Source: Nannocystis bainbridge
Lineage (GTDB): Bacteria > Myxococcota_A > Polyangia > Nannocystales > Nannocystaceae
NCBI RefSeq assembly: GCF_028368995.1
Contig: NZ_JAQNDL010000001.1
Coordinates: forward strand, 930,001-994,000
DNA: 64,000 nt
Direction of reading: 5' to 3'
Part shown: one piece after another, positions 56,392 through 64,000 of the stretch
Layout: every line of letters begins with the position of its first letter
Position numbering within the stretch: position 1 is the stretch's first letter
Translations under genes and position numbers: made by a program
The notes under the pieces: generated by a model
Database searches by the model: none
Told to the model about the DNA's origin: nothing
What the model saw: only the letters and a program-made list of their open reading frames with translations

Positions 56392-57828
56392 ATGCACCCC
56401 GCGCGCGTCCTCCCCGTGGTCGTCCTGCTCTCGGCCCACTGCGCCGACGAGCCCACCAGCGGCTTCTCGGCCACCGTCCCCGCGGACACCACCGCGCCGA
56501 TCACCAACCCCCAGAGCAGCTTCCCCGACGCCACCGACACCGCCGACGCCACGACCACCACGACCGGCAGCCCGACGACCACCACCGGCACCACCACCGA
56601 CGCGCTCACCACCACCGAAGCTGCGTCGACCTCCTCGACGACGACCACGACGACCTCGACCACCGGCGACCCCTCGACCACCACCGCCACCGGGATCTGC
56701 GGCGACGGCGTCGTCGACGACGGCGAGGTCTGCGACGACGGCGACGCCGACGACGACGCCTGCCTCGGCGACTGTACTTCGGGACAGGCGCTGCTCGTGC
56801 TCGCCGGCGCCGGCCCGACCCCCGCCCTGGCCGCCCGCTACGTGCCCGGCCCCGGCTGGACCGTCGCCGAGCTCGACGTCGACCTCGGCGAGACCGCCCT
56901 CGTCGCCACCCACCTCGGCGCGCTCGGCGTCGGTCGCCGCGCCGCCGCCGACGCCGACGCGGAGAACGAGCTGACCTTCACGACATGGTCCAAGGGACAG
57001 CCCGAGACCTGGACCTCCGCCCAGCCGGTCGGCGCGTTCGGCTTCGCCATCGACGGCCCCGGCCTGGCCGCGGTCGGCGAGACCGTCACGCTCGCCTTCC
57101 TCGGCACCGACTTCAAGCACTACACCGCCCTGTGGACCGACGGCACCTGGGCCACGTTCGGCCCGCTGCCGGCCGGCATGCCGCAGGTCCAGGCCTTCGG
57201 CCCCAGCGCCGCCGTGCTCGCCTCGGGCCCCGCCGAGACCTACGCCGCCTACGCCGGCGACAACGGCAAGATCTTCTACAACTTCAAGGCCTCGCCGGGC
57301 GGCGCCTGGCAGTCGTCGATGCAGGCCCCGCCGCCGCTCGTCGTCAGCGGCCTCACCCCTGCCGCCCTCGTCGACGCCGACGGCGACCTGCTGATCGCCT
57401 ACGTGCGCGCGACCGACGGCAAGATCGCCGTCGTCAAGCTGCTCACCCCGCAGAACGCCTGGACCGTCGAGGCCATCGTCGACGACCTCGCCATCACCGC
57501 CAGCGAGCTCGCCTTCGTCGCCGTTGACGACGGCGCCTATTACATCGCCTGGAAGGGCTACGACGACGACGGCGTGTACGCCGTGCGCGGCCTCGACCAC
57601 GACGACTGGGGCGCCCCCTTCACCGCCGCCGAACCTGCGACGACCACCCTCCCGCCGGCCCTCGCGCGCGGGGCCGCCGGCGCCGACGCCGAGCTCGTCT
57701 ACGTCACCGGCGGCGCGCTGCAGCACGTCCGCCTCGTCGGCGACAGCCCCAGCCAGCCCAGCGTCGTCCCGGGCGCCACCGGCCTCAAGGCCCGCCCCGC
57801 CGCCGTGCGCGTGCAGATCGGCGGCTGA
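56392..57828 (+). CDS. Thr-linker lipoprotein with CGDG repeat and beta-propeller-like domain
   Basis: The start at 56392 gives a lipoprotein signal (VVLLSAHC). A Thr/Ser/Asp linker follows, then one CGDGVVDDGEVCDDGDADDD repeat, and about 310 residues of repeated beta strands with GDLLIAYVRATDGKI and DDGAYYIAWKGY-type blades, suggesting a beta-propeller. No catalytic residues are recognised. Palindrome-like segments at 56770-56789 and 56980-57001 are translated. It is divergent from the ECF sigma gene with a gap of only 92 bases, so both may share a control region. Confidence 0.75.
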   Translation: MHPARVLPVVVLLSAHCADEPTSGFSATVPADTTAPITNPQSSFPDATDTADATTTTTGSPTTTTGTTTDALTTTEAASTSSTTTTTTSTTGDPSTTTATGICGDGVVDDGEVCDDGDADDDACLGDCTSGQALLVLAGAGPTPALAARYVPGPGWTVAELDVDLGETALVATHLGALGVGRRAAADADAENELTFTTWSKGQPETWTSAQPVGAFGFAIDGPGLAAVGETVTLAFLGTDFKHYTALWTDGTWATFGPLPAGMPQVQAFGPSAAVLASGPAETYAAYAGDNGKIFYNFKASPGGAWQSSMQAPPPLVVSGLTPAALVDADGDLLIAYVRATDGKIAVVKLLTPQNAWTVEAIVDDLAITASELAFVAVDDGAYYIAWKGYDDDGVYAVRGLDHDDWGAPFTAAEPATTTLPPALARGAAGADAELVYVTGGALQHVRLVGDSPSQPSVVPGATGLKARPAAVRVQIGG

Positions 57829-57834
57829 CTCAAA

Positions 57835-57900
57835 GAGTATGTCCATTCGGACATGTTCTTCACAACATGTCGATGAAGCTATGTCTCCAAGGACATAGAA
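57835..57900. repeat. Palindrome cluster downstream of the propeller lipoprotein
   Basis: It begins 6 bases after the stop: tatgtccattcggacatg, acaacatgtcg and ctatgtc-tccaag-gacatag (57879-57898, 7-base arms). The following stretch to 58112 has no gene. Confidence 0.8.
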
Positions 57901-58112
57901 CATCGCCCCAGCAACACCCGATCTCGCCACCATTCCGATCGAACAGCCGCCGCGTCTATCGGTGAAGCACAGCGCAGACCCGCTGCGATGACCCTGCCGC
58001 TCCCTGGGTGCGCCTCATTCCAAATGCAGCGCGCCGCGCGGAAGTGCCGGAGCGTCCGCGCCGTTCGGTGCTCCTCATCCGCTCCACCAGCGGCCCGCGC
58101 CGCCCCCCGCCC

Positions 58113-59189
58113 CTACCGCAGCCGCACTTCCATGCCCGCCAGCACCTGCCCGCCGAGGCGCGCCGCCTCGTGCACCCTCACCCCACCGGCCGTCACGAAG
58201 CTCGGCCGCAGCAGCGCCACGACCGCGTCGGCGCCGGCCCACAGCCCCACGCGCCCGCGCGGGTGCCACACCACGGACGCCCCGAGCGTCGCTGCCAGCC
58301 ACGGCGAGCGCTCCGAGGTCGTCGTCATCAGCCCGCTGCCGCGGCCGCGGCCCTCCATCGCCCCGACCTGCAGCCCCAGACACAGCGGCACCGCCACCTG
58401 CCCGCGGCGCAGCACCGGGCACCCGCGCAGCTCGACCGCCCCCGCCTGAAACAGCCCCCCGATCGCCGCCGTCCCGCCCGCCACTGGCGGCGCGTAAAGC
58501 CCGCCGAGCTCCGCCCGCCAGCGCCGGCCGCCCACGCTCAGCGCCAGGCTCAGCGCCGCGCTCGGCCCGGGTAGCAGCCGCGCGAAGCTCACCCCCGCCG
58601 CCACCCGCACCCCGACCTGCACGCGCCGCCCGGGCCCTGCCGCCGGCTCCGCAATATCCGGCGCCACGGCCACCGGCGCCTCCATCTCGTCCGATACCGG
58701 CGGCTCACTTGGCCCTTCGGACATGTCCTTCACGACCGGTCCTTTCGGACCTTCCCTATGCGACATGTCCTCCACGACCTGTCCATTCGGGCCTGCCCCT
58801 TGCGCCACGTCGACCGGCGGCGCCGGGACCACGGTCTCGCCCGTCGCCGGGGCCGCCAGCGCCGCGCGTGGATCGACCGCGATCGCCACCACCAGCGCGG
58901 CAGCGTCGACCAGCTCCTCGCAGCGCGGCGCCGTCAGCTCGCGGCGACCGCCGCCGCTCGTCCCTGTCAGCTCGAGCGTCAGCGCCCAGCGGCCCGGGCT
59001 CGCCTCGCGGACCGTCGCCCGGGCCGTCAGGTTGGCCCGCTCGGCGGCCTCCTGCCCCGTCATCCGCACCACCCGCGCCCGCACCTCGGCCTCGCCCGGG
59101 CAGCCCTCCGGGGCCGTCCACGCCAGCACCAGCCCCGGGGGCGGCTCGGCGGCAGCGACGATCGTCGCCGCCATCAGCACGGCGAGCAT
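58113..59189 (-). CDS. Envelope protein with translated palindrome tandem, unknown function
   Basis: The 358-residue protein begins with a signal peptide (MLAVLMAATIVAAAEPPP). Residues 20-115 look like a periplasmic beta domain; residues 175-358 alternate like a small outer-membrane barrel (RVQVGVRVAAGVSFARLL ... LGGQVLAGMEVRLR). Between them lies a linker whose residues 133-164 are a tandem of two 14-residue units (GPNGQVVEDMSHRE, GPKGPVVKDMSEGP) made by palindrome repeats. It starts 7 bases after the pncA stop, so it may be transcribed with pncB-pncA. I do not recognise the family. Confidence 0.65.
   Translation of the reverse strand: MLAVLMAATIVAAAEPPPGLVLAWTAPEGCPGEAEVRARVVRMTGQEAAERANLTARATVREASPGRWALTLELTGTSGGGRRELTAPRCEELVDAAALVVAIAVDPRAALAAPATGETVVPAPPVDVAQGAGPNGQVVEDMSHREGPKGPVVKDMSEGPSEPPVSDEMEAPVAVAPDIAEPAAGPGRRVQVGVRVAAGVSFARLLPGPSAALSLALSVGGRRWRAELGGLYAPPVAGGTAAIGGLFQAGAVELRGCPVLRRGQVAVPLCLGLQVGAMEGRGRGSGLMTTTSERSPWLAATLGASVVWHPRGRVGLWAGADAVVALLRPSFVTAGGVRVHEAARLGGQVLAGMEVRLR
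58711..58794. repeat. Four palindrome units translated in the envelope-protein linker
   Basis: Units ggacatgtcc, accggtcctttcggacc, gacatgtcc and acctgtccattcgggcc follow each other in a 42-base period (two periods). Two nearly identical 14-residue peptides result. Confidence 0.85.
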
Positions 59190-59196
59190 CGTCGCG

Positions 59197-59820
59197 TCAG
59201 CCTAGCAGATCTGCGCTGCCCCGGACCACACCGCCGGCTGCACGCACCGCGTCCAGCGCGGCCGCCACGTCCCCCGGCTGCAGCTCGACCCCGCGGCAGC
59301 CGTCCTCGACCAGAGTGGTCGTGAGCCCCAGCGACAGGGCGTCGAGCGCCGTGAACTTCACGCAGTAATCGGTGGCGAGCCCGAGCACCACCGCCTCCAC
59401 GACCGCGCGCGCCCGCAGGAACTCGCCGAGCCCCGTCGAGCGCCGGCGGCCGTTGTCGAAGAACCCGCTGTACGAATCGACCGCCGGATCGACCCCCTTG
59501 ACGAACACGTGCGCCTCCGGCCCCAGCCGCAGCCCGTCCGCGAATTCGGCCCCCGGCGTGCCCTGCACGCAGTGCATCGGCCACAGCACCTGCTGCAGCC
59601 CCGCCAGCGTCACCACCTCGCCCGGCGTGCGGCCCGGGTGATTGGCGGCGAAGCTGCCGTGCTCCGGCGGGTGCCAGTCCTGCGTCGCCACCACCAGCGG
59701 GAACCTCGGCATCAGCGCGTTCGCCACCGCGATCACGCGATCGCCCTCCGGCACCGCCAGCGCCCCACCCGGCAAAAAATCGTTCTGGATGTCGACCAGG
59801 ATCAGCGCCCGCATCCTCAC
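59197..59820 (-). CDS. pncA: Nicotinamidase
   Basis: The enzyme hydrolyses nicotinamide to nicotinate for NAD salvage. Catalytic triad: Asp10 (ILVDIQNDF), Lys108 (FVKGVD) and Cys153 (DYCVKFTALDA). The metal ligands Asp48, His50 and His83 (WPMHC) are present. The 207-residue length is usual. The start overlaps the pncB stop by ATGA, so pncB-pncA is one operon, and both steps of nicotinamide salvage are encoded together. Confidence 0.94.
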   Translation of the reverse strand: MRMRALILVDIQNDFLPGGALAVPEGDRVIAVANALMPRFPLVVATQDWHPPEHGSFAANHPGRTPGEVVTLAGLQQVLWPMHCVQGTPGAEFADGLRLGPEAHVFVKGVDPAVDSYSGFFDNGRRRSTGLGEFLRARAVVEAVVLGLATDYCVKFTALDALSLGLTTTLVEDGCRGVELQPGDVAAALDAVRAAGGVVRGSADLLG

Positions 59821-61258
59821 CGCTCCCTCCGCGCCTCGGCCATCAACCTGGCCTTCAGGTCAGCCAGCGGTCGGTCGAGCGCGACCGGATAGCTCGCCGG
59901 CGCGTCGAACCGCCGCACCGCCGGATCGAGCCGCTGCAGCTGCGCCTGCGTCCGCGCCCGCACCTCGTCGAGCGGCGGCGGCAGGTAGACCGGCGCCCCG
60001 CCGCGCAGCACCGGCACCAGCAGGTCCTCGACGCTCGCCCCCGCCGGCGGCGCGAACTCCCCGGCCGCGTCGACCCGCGCGCCCGCGCCGTGCAGCCCGA
60101 GCCCCTCCTCGTAGATCAGATCGCCGAGCAGACGTCCCGCCGGATCGGCGTGGCGCCGCACCTGCTGCACGCCCGGGTTCGACACCTTGACTGGCTCTTC
60201 GGACAGCTTGATCCGGTACTCCCAGCCCGCCGGCCCGCGCAGCGCCGCCAGCTTGTACACCCCGCCCAGCGCCGGCTGGTCGTACGCCGTCACCAGGCGC
60301 GTGCCCACGCCCCACACGCCGATCGCCGCGCCCCTGGCCTTGAGCGCCGCGATCTCGCGCTCGTCGAGGTCGTTGCTGGCGACGATGGCGGCCTGCTCGA
60401 GCCCGGCGTCGTCGAGGATCTCGCGGGCCGCGCGCTGAGCGCCGCGAGGTCGCCGGAGTCGAGGCGCACCCCCGCCATCGCGTGCCCACGCGCCGCCAGC
60501 TGCTTACCGACCTCGGCCGCGCGCCGCACCCCCTCGATCGTGTCGTAGGTGTCGACCAGGAACGTGCAGTTGTTCGGCAGCGCCTCGGCGTAGCTGGCGA
60601 ACGCCTCGCGCTCGTCGGCGAACGACATCACCCAGCTGTGCGCGTGCGTGCCCCGGACCGGGATCCCGTAGCGCATGCCGGCGAGCACGTTCGAGGTCGC
60701 CGCGCACCCGCCGATGTACGCCGCGCGCGAGGCCGTCAGCGCCCCGTCGCTGCCCTGCGCCCGCCGCAGCCCGAACTCGACCACCGGATCGCCGCCCGCC
60801 GCCTCGCAGATGCGCGCCGATTTGGTGGCGATCAGCGTCGAGAAGTTGATGAAGTTGAGCAGCGGTGTCTCGAGCAACTGACACTGCGCCAGCGGCCCGC
60901 GCACCCGCAGCAGCGGCTCGTGGGGGAACACCGGCGTCCCCTCCGGCACCGCCTCGACGTCGAGCGTCAGCTTCAGCGCCCCCAGATATTCCAGGAACCC
61001 GGGCTCGAGCAGCCGCCGGCCGTCGTTGCCGCGCAGCGTCGCCAGGTAGGCCAGGTCCTCCGGCGTGAACCGGAACTCGGCCATGTACTGCAGCGCGTCC
61101 TGCAGCCCGGCCGCGATCGCATAGCCGCCGCGGAACGGCGACCGGCGAAAGAACAGGTTGAACACCGCCTCTTCGTCCGCGCGCCCCAGCTTCCAGTAGC
61201 CGCAGGCCATCGAGACTTGGTAGAGGTCCGTAAGCAGCGCCAGCGAGCCGCGCAACAC
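59817..61258 (-). pseudogene. pncB: Nicotinate phosphoribosyltransferase, frameshifted
   Basis: The enzyme would make nicotinate mononucleotide from nicotinate and PRPP. Two frames must be joined: the upstream one (start 61258, [21 protein letters not shown] to [13 protein letters not shown]) and the downstream one ([23 protein letters not shown] to the end). Around 60429-60438 one base appears missing (or two extra): joining by adding one base restores ARE-ILDDAG and IVASNDLDE. The C-terminal part also holds a ctcttcggacag palindrome-like bit. It could be an assembly error, a recent mutation or, less likely, a programmed shift. It overlaps pncA by 4 bases. Confidence 0.85.
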
Positions 61259-61365
61259 GTCGCTGGGGGTAGCGCGCCGGCCCTGCCCGCGTCAAGGCGC
61301 GCGCGCTGCCGATCGCTCGCGCGTCAATGCGCGCCTCGCATCACCGCGCGATCGCGCGGATGACG

Positions 61366-62067
61366 TCATCGCGCCTCGCCGAGCACCGCCGCGCGCGGAC
61401 GCAGGGGCGCGCGCGCGTCGAGCAGCGCCGTGCAGCCCGGCCCCGGTCCGCCCGTCGACGCGTCGGTGTTGTCGATCGAGCCCTCGGCGTCGAGCATCAC
61501 GCAGCGCGGCTCCTCGCAGTGATCGAGCCCGAGCACGTGCCCGACCTCGTGCACCGCCGTGTTCGTGACCCGCCACGCGACCAGCCGCGGATCCTTCGTC
61601 TTGCGCCACAGCCGATGCCCCGAGACCACCGCCGCGGTCCCGCCGAGCTCGCCGAGCCCGAACACGCCCCAGTCGACGATCTTGCCCTTGCTCGTCGAGA
61701 TGTCGACCGACGTGAGCCCGAGCACCCGCGTCCCGCGCGGCATCGCGGCCACCTGTTGGCCCAGGTGCTCCAACAACACATCGGCCCGGTAGCGCCGCCG
61801 CGGCGCGTACCAGGCCGACTTCGGCAGTGCGATCGGCGAGGCGCGCTGCACCTCCACCTGATACGTCGAGCGCAGCGCCGCCTCGATGCCGTCGACGAGC
61901 TCCGCCGGAAATTCTCCCAATACGACCAGCACCACCACCGCCCGGATCTGCGGCTGCTGCACGCTCGCAGCGACATCTCCAGGGATCTCTGCAGCGAGCG
62001 CGGGCACGGACCCCGAGGCCCGGGTCACCAGCGCCGCCGCCCACAGGGTCGCAAGCAAGGACGACAT
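61366..62067 (-). CDS. Archaemetzincin-like zinc protease with signal peptide
   Basis: The 233-residue product carries the archaemetzincin zinc motif HEVGHVLGLDHCEEPRCVM (His173, Glu174, His177, His183, with Cys184, Cys189 and Met191): HEXXH-X2-G-X2-H followed by C-x4-C-x-M. An upstream LGLTSVDIS is also typical. The start at 62067 gives an N-terminus (MSSLLATLWAAALVTRASGS) that looks like a signal peptide, so this version may be exported, unlike most known ones, which are cytosolic. The substrate is unknown; archaemetzincins have been hard to assay. Confidence 0.87.
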   Translation of the reverse strand: MSSLLATLWAAALVTRASGSVPALAAEIPGDVAASVQQPQIRAVVVLVVLGEFPAELVDGIEAALRSTYQVEVQRASPIALPKSAWYAPRRRYRADVLLEHLGQQVAAMPRGTRVLGLTSVDISTSKGKIVDWGVFGLGELGGTAAVVSGHRLWRKTKDPRLVAWRVTNTAVHEVGHVLGLDHCEEPRCVMLDAEGSIDNTDASTGGPGPGCTALLDARAPLRPRAAVLGEAR

Positions 62068-62266
62068 GCCGGCGCCAACGCAGGAGGGCCCGATCCTATT
62101 CAGCGCCGGCGACCGAGCCGCGGCCTGGTCGCCGCCCTGACCTGCAACCGTCACGCGAGCCGCCGCGCCTCGCCGTGAACCGGATCACGCGGCCCGTCTT
62201 CCTCGCCGCGCGCCCGCGCGCGCCTGCACGGACCCACGTTTGTACCGAAATTGTTACCCTGCGCGC

Positions 62267-63487
62267 ATGAAAGAACTTCCCATGAACCGCTCTGCGTGGG
62301 CTCTGGCCGTCCTGCTCGTCGGCTGCGGCGACAACGGCGGCGTCACCGGCGCGGTCACCGACGGCGCCACCGGCACCACCACCGACACCACGACCTCCAC
62401 CACCAACAACCCCAGCACGCCCGCCACCGACACCGATGAGCCGACCGTGGGGACCATGGGACAGACCGAGTCGCAGGGCACGAGCGAGGGCACGACGGTG
62501 ACCCCGCCCACCTCGACCACCACTGACGCGACGACTGACACCACGACGATGGGCGTCGACACGACCACCACCGAGCCCGGCACCACCACCTCGACGACCG
62601 ACACCACGGCCACCACCGACACCACCACGAGCACCTCGACCACCGAGGGCACCTCGACCACCGACGACACCACCTCGACCACCGGCGACTTGCCCGACCT
62701 GTGCGCCTGTCCCGACATCGAGGTCCCGCTCGACGACGGCATCTTCGTCCTCTCGGACGACGCGGAGCTGTGGAAGTACTACCCCGAGAGCAACACCTTC
62801 ACGATGCTGGGCAGTTTCAGCTGCGGCGGCATGACCAACACCTTCTCGATGGCCGTCGACCGCCTCGGCTTCGCGTGGGTCATGCTCAACAACCCCGCCG
62901 GCGACATCTGGAAGATCGACGTCACCGACCCCGGCAACTGCATCGACCCCGGCTACAACCCCAACCAGCAGGGCATCGGCTACTTCGGCATGGCGTTCGT
63001 GTCGAACAGCCAGTTCGACCAGTGTGACCGCATGTACGGCAACTCGTTCGACGGCTTCGGCGGCTTCAGCGAGGGCCCGAACTTCGGCGATTTCCTCAGC
63101 GTCGACCCCGACAGCCTGCTCATCGACATCATCTCGCCGACCGACTTCAACGGCGCCGAGATGACCGGCACCGGCGACGGCCGCGTGTTCTCGTTCGGCG
63201 GCGTGCCCTCGAAGCTGGTCGAGCGCGACAAGGACTCGGGCGCGGTGATCGACACCTTCCCGCTGCAGAACCTGCCGCTGACCAACGCCTTCGCCTTCGC
63301 CTTCTTCGGCGGCGATTTCTACTTCTTCACCGAGAGCGCCAACCCGCTGGTCAGCAAGGTCACCCACCTCGACTACGACGACAGCGACATGGATGGCCAG
63401 CAGCAGCTGACCACCATCAACATGGCCGCCCCGATCCGCATCGTCGGCGCCGGCGTCTCCACCTGCGCCCCGTTCGCGCCGATGTAG
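62267..63487 (+). CDS. Thr-linker lipoprotein of unknown function
   Basis: The ATG at 62267 or 62282 gives a lipoprotein signal ending LLVGC. A linker of about 130 residues is mostly Thr, Ser and Asp. The folded part (about 270 residues) starts CACPDIEVPLDDGIFVLSDD and has repeated beta-strand segments with VLSDDAELWKYY and FAWVMLNNPAGDIWKID; this reads like a beta-propeller with about five blades. No catalytic residues are recognised. It is the seventh lipoprotein of this kind in the window. Confidence 0.78.
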   Translation: MKELPMNRSAWALAVLLVGCGDNGGVTGAVTDGATGTTTDTTTSTTNNPSTPATDTDEPTVGTMGQTESQGTSEGTTVTPPTSTTTDATTDTTTMGVDTTTTEPGTTTSTTDTTATTDTTTSTSTTEGTSTTDDTTSTTGDLPDLCACPDIEVPLDDGIFVLSDDAELWKYYPESNTFTMLGSFSCGGMTNTFSMAVDRLGFAWVMLNNPAGDIWKIDVTDPGNCIDPGYNPNQQGIGYFGMAFVSNSQFDQCDRMYGNSFDGFGGFSEGPNFGDFLSVDPDSLLIDIISPTDFNGAEMTGTGDGRVFSFGGVPSKLVERDKDSGAVIDTFPLQNLPLTNAFAFAFFGGDFYFFTESANPLVSKVTHLDYDDSDMDGQQQLTTINMAAPIRIVGAGVSTCAPFAPM

Positions 63488-63657
63488 TCCGCGCGCCCCA
63501 GGCCCGCGTCCCTCCCCCGCGCGGCGGCCCCGTCGCGCGGGGGAGGGACGCCCGCCCGCGCCCGCGTGCTACACCGCGGGCCGACGTGCACGCTCGCAAG
63601 CGGACCCACCGGCCCTTCCTTGAGGATCAGCCGAGCGTCGAGACGCATCGGCCACGA

Positions 63658-63676
63658 GCTGTCCCTTTGGACATGA
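63658..63676. repeat. Solitary palindrome copy in the last gap
   Basis: gctgtccctttggacatgagc has arms tgtcc/ggaca around cttt. The 411-base stretch 63488-63898 otherwise holds only a possible gene remnant. Confidence 0.65.
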
Positions 63677-63735
63677 GCCGCGAGGTCCACGCCAAGAGCG
63701 TCGCCAACCCGCTGATGTTCCGCAAGCTGCGGCGC

Positions 63736-63850
63736 GAGGACGAACCCAGAAGCAGCCGCGCGCCGCCGACCTCTCGTGGCTGCTGACCGCGGCTACAGCG
63801 ACGAGGCGGCGCTCAACCTGGTCGGCGGACGGTGGATACGAATTTGTTGG
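63736..63850 (+). pseudogene. Possible remnant of a DUF434-type gene
   Basis: Joining two frames gives a piece AADLSWLLT followed, after one lost base, by RGYSDEAALNLVGGRW. This resembles the DUF434 core (D-L-x-W-L-L-x-R-G-Y-x-x-x-x-A-L-x-L-V-G-x-R). The flanks do not continue as a gene, so it would be a degraded fragment. The match is by eye and short. Confidence 0.35.
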
Positions 63851-63898
63851 TGCGACACGGTCACGGGTTGAGTCCAGACCGGAGAGTATTCTTTCACC

Positions 63899-64000
63899 GT
63901 GCAAGGCACCCTCAAGATCGCCATCCTTTCCCTTCTCCTCGGGGGATGCAAAGGTGCGAGACCCATTCCCCCCGAGTCCGTTCCGACATGCGGTGCCCCC
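63899..64000 (+). CDS. Lipoprotein N-terminus (truncated by window end)
   Basis: A GTG start, with GGAGAG upstream, opens 34 codons to the window edge: a short basic start, a hydrophobic run and a lipobox LLLGGC (VQGTLKIAILSLLLGGC), then PIPPESVPTCGAP. The role cannot be told from this fragment. Confidence 0.6.
   Translation, partial: MQGTLKIAILSLLLGGCKGARPIPPESVPTCGAP

Overview
The window looks like a very GC-rich chromosome segment from a myxobacterium, most likely of the Nannocystaceae type. The reasons are seven to eight lipoproteins whose signal peptide is often followed by a long Thr/Ser/Asp linker (ACC-rich codon runs), Myxococcus-type cysteine-rich repeats (the CGDG...EVCDD pattern), many PAS/STAS signalling proteins, ECF sigma factors with partner genes, and dense coding on both strands. 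The taxonomic call is inference; there is no rRNA in the window. I saw no tRNA, IS element, phage gene or CRISPR array.

Layout. 1-8801: the end of a GST, a pectinacetylesterase-like lipoprotein, an unknown protein, a ferritin-like lipoprotein, a Rieske oxygenase, an OmpL-like porin and bioB. 9034-12631: a pyruvate dehydrogenase operon (E1 alpha, E1 beta, E2; no E3), followed by an AraC regulator and a VOC protein. 14121-21694: unknown proteins, a DUF4169 protein, a methyltransferase, aconitase, free-methionine-R-sulfoxide reductase and a sulfotransferase. 21826-28258: an anion permease, an MscS channel, a His-rich membrane protein, a DUF899 protein, a carboxymuconolactone decarboxylase plus ECF41 sigma pair, and a 2Fe-2S thioredoxin-like ferredoxin. 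28625-33250: a lipoprotein with CXXCH, a double VOC protein, and an SDR-queA operon divergent from an XRE-cupin regulator.

33399-40801 is a stressosome region: two RsbR-like PAS/STAS proteins, RsbS, RsbX, an RsbT with an N-terminal extension, a stand-alone RsbT-like ATPase, and a PAS-PAS histidine kinase with a complete RsbT domain fused to its C-terminus. An expansin lipoprotein lies inside the region. 41038-49619: a YiiX-like hydrolase, formate-THF ligase, a lipoprotein, and an ABC ATPase with a 1194-residue permease/M1 peptidase fusion. 49698-64000: a cytochrome P450, a DUF1328 protein, an esterase lipoprotein, an SDR, a Cys-repeat lipoprotein, an ECF sigma/anti-sigma pair, lipoproteins, a pncB (frameshifted)-pncA operon with an envelope protein downstream, and a secreted archaemetzincin.

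The most striking signal not explained by the genes is a family of short palindromes built on ACATGTCC-N4-6-GGACATGT, with a variant ACCTGTCC-TTCG-GGACAGGT. It recurs at more than 30 places, singly or in clusters. Many copies begin at, or even supply, the stop codon of a gene; most gaps between convergent genes hold a cluster. Several copies lie in frame inside coding sequences (queA, the E2 linkers, an anti-sigma factor, an envelope protein, the histidine kinase), where they encode recurring peptides such as HVSGDM. This looks like a REP/MITE-like repeat that tolerates being translated.
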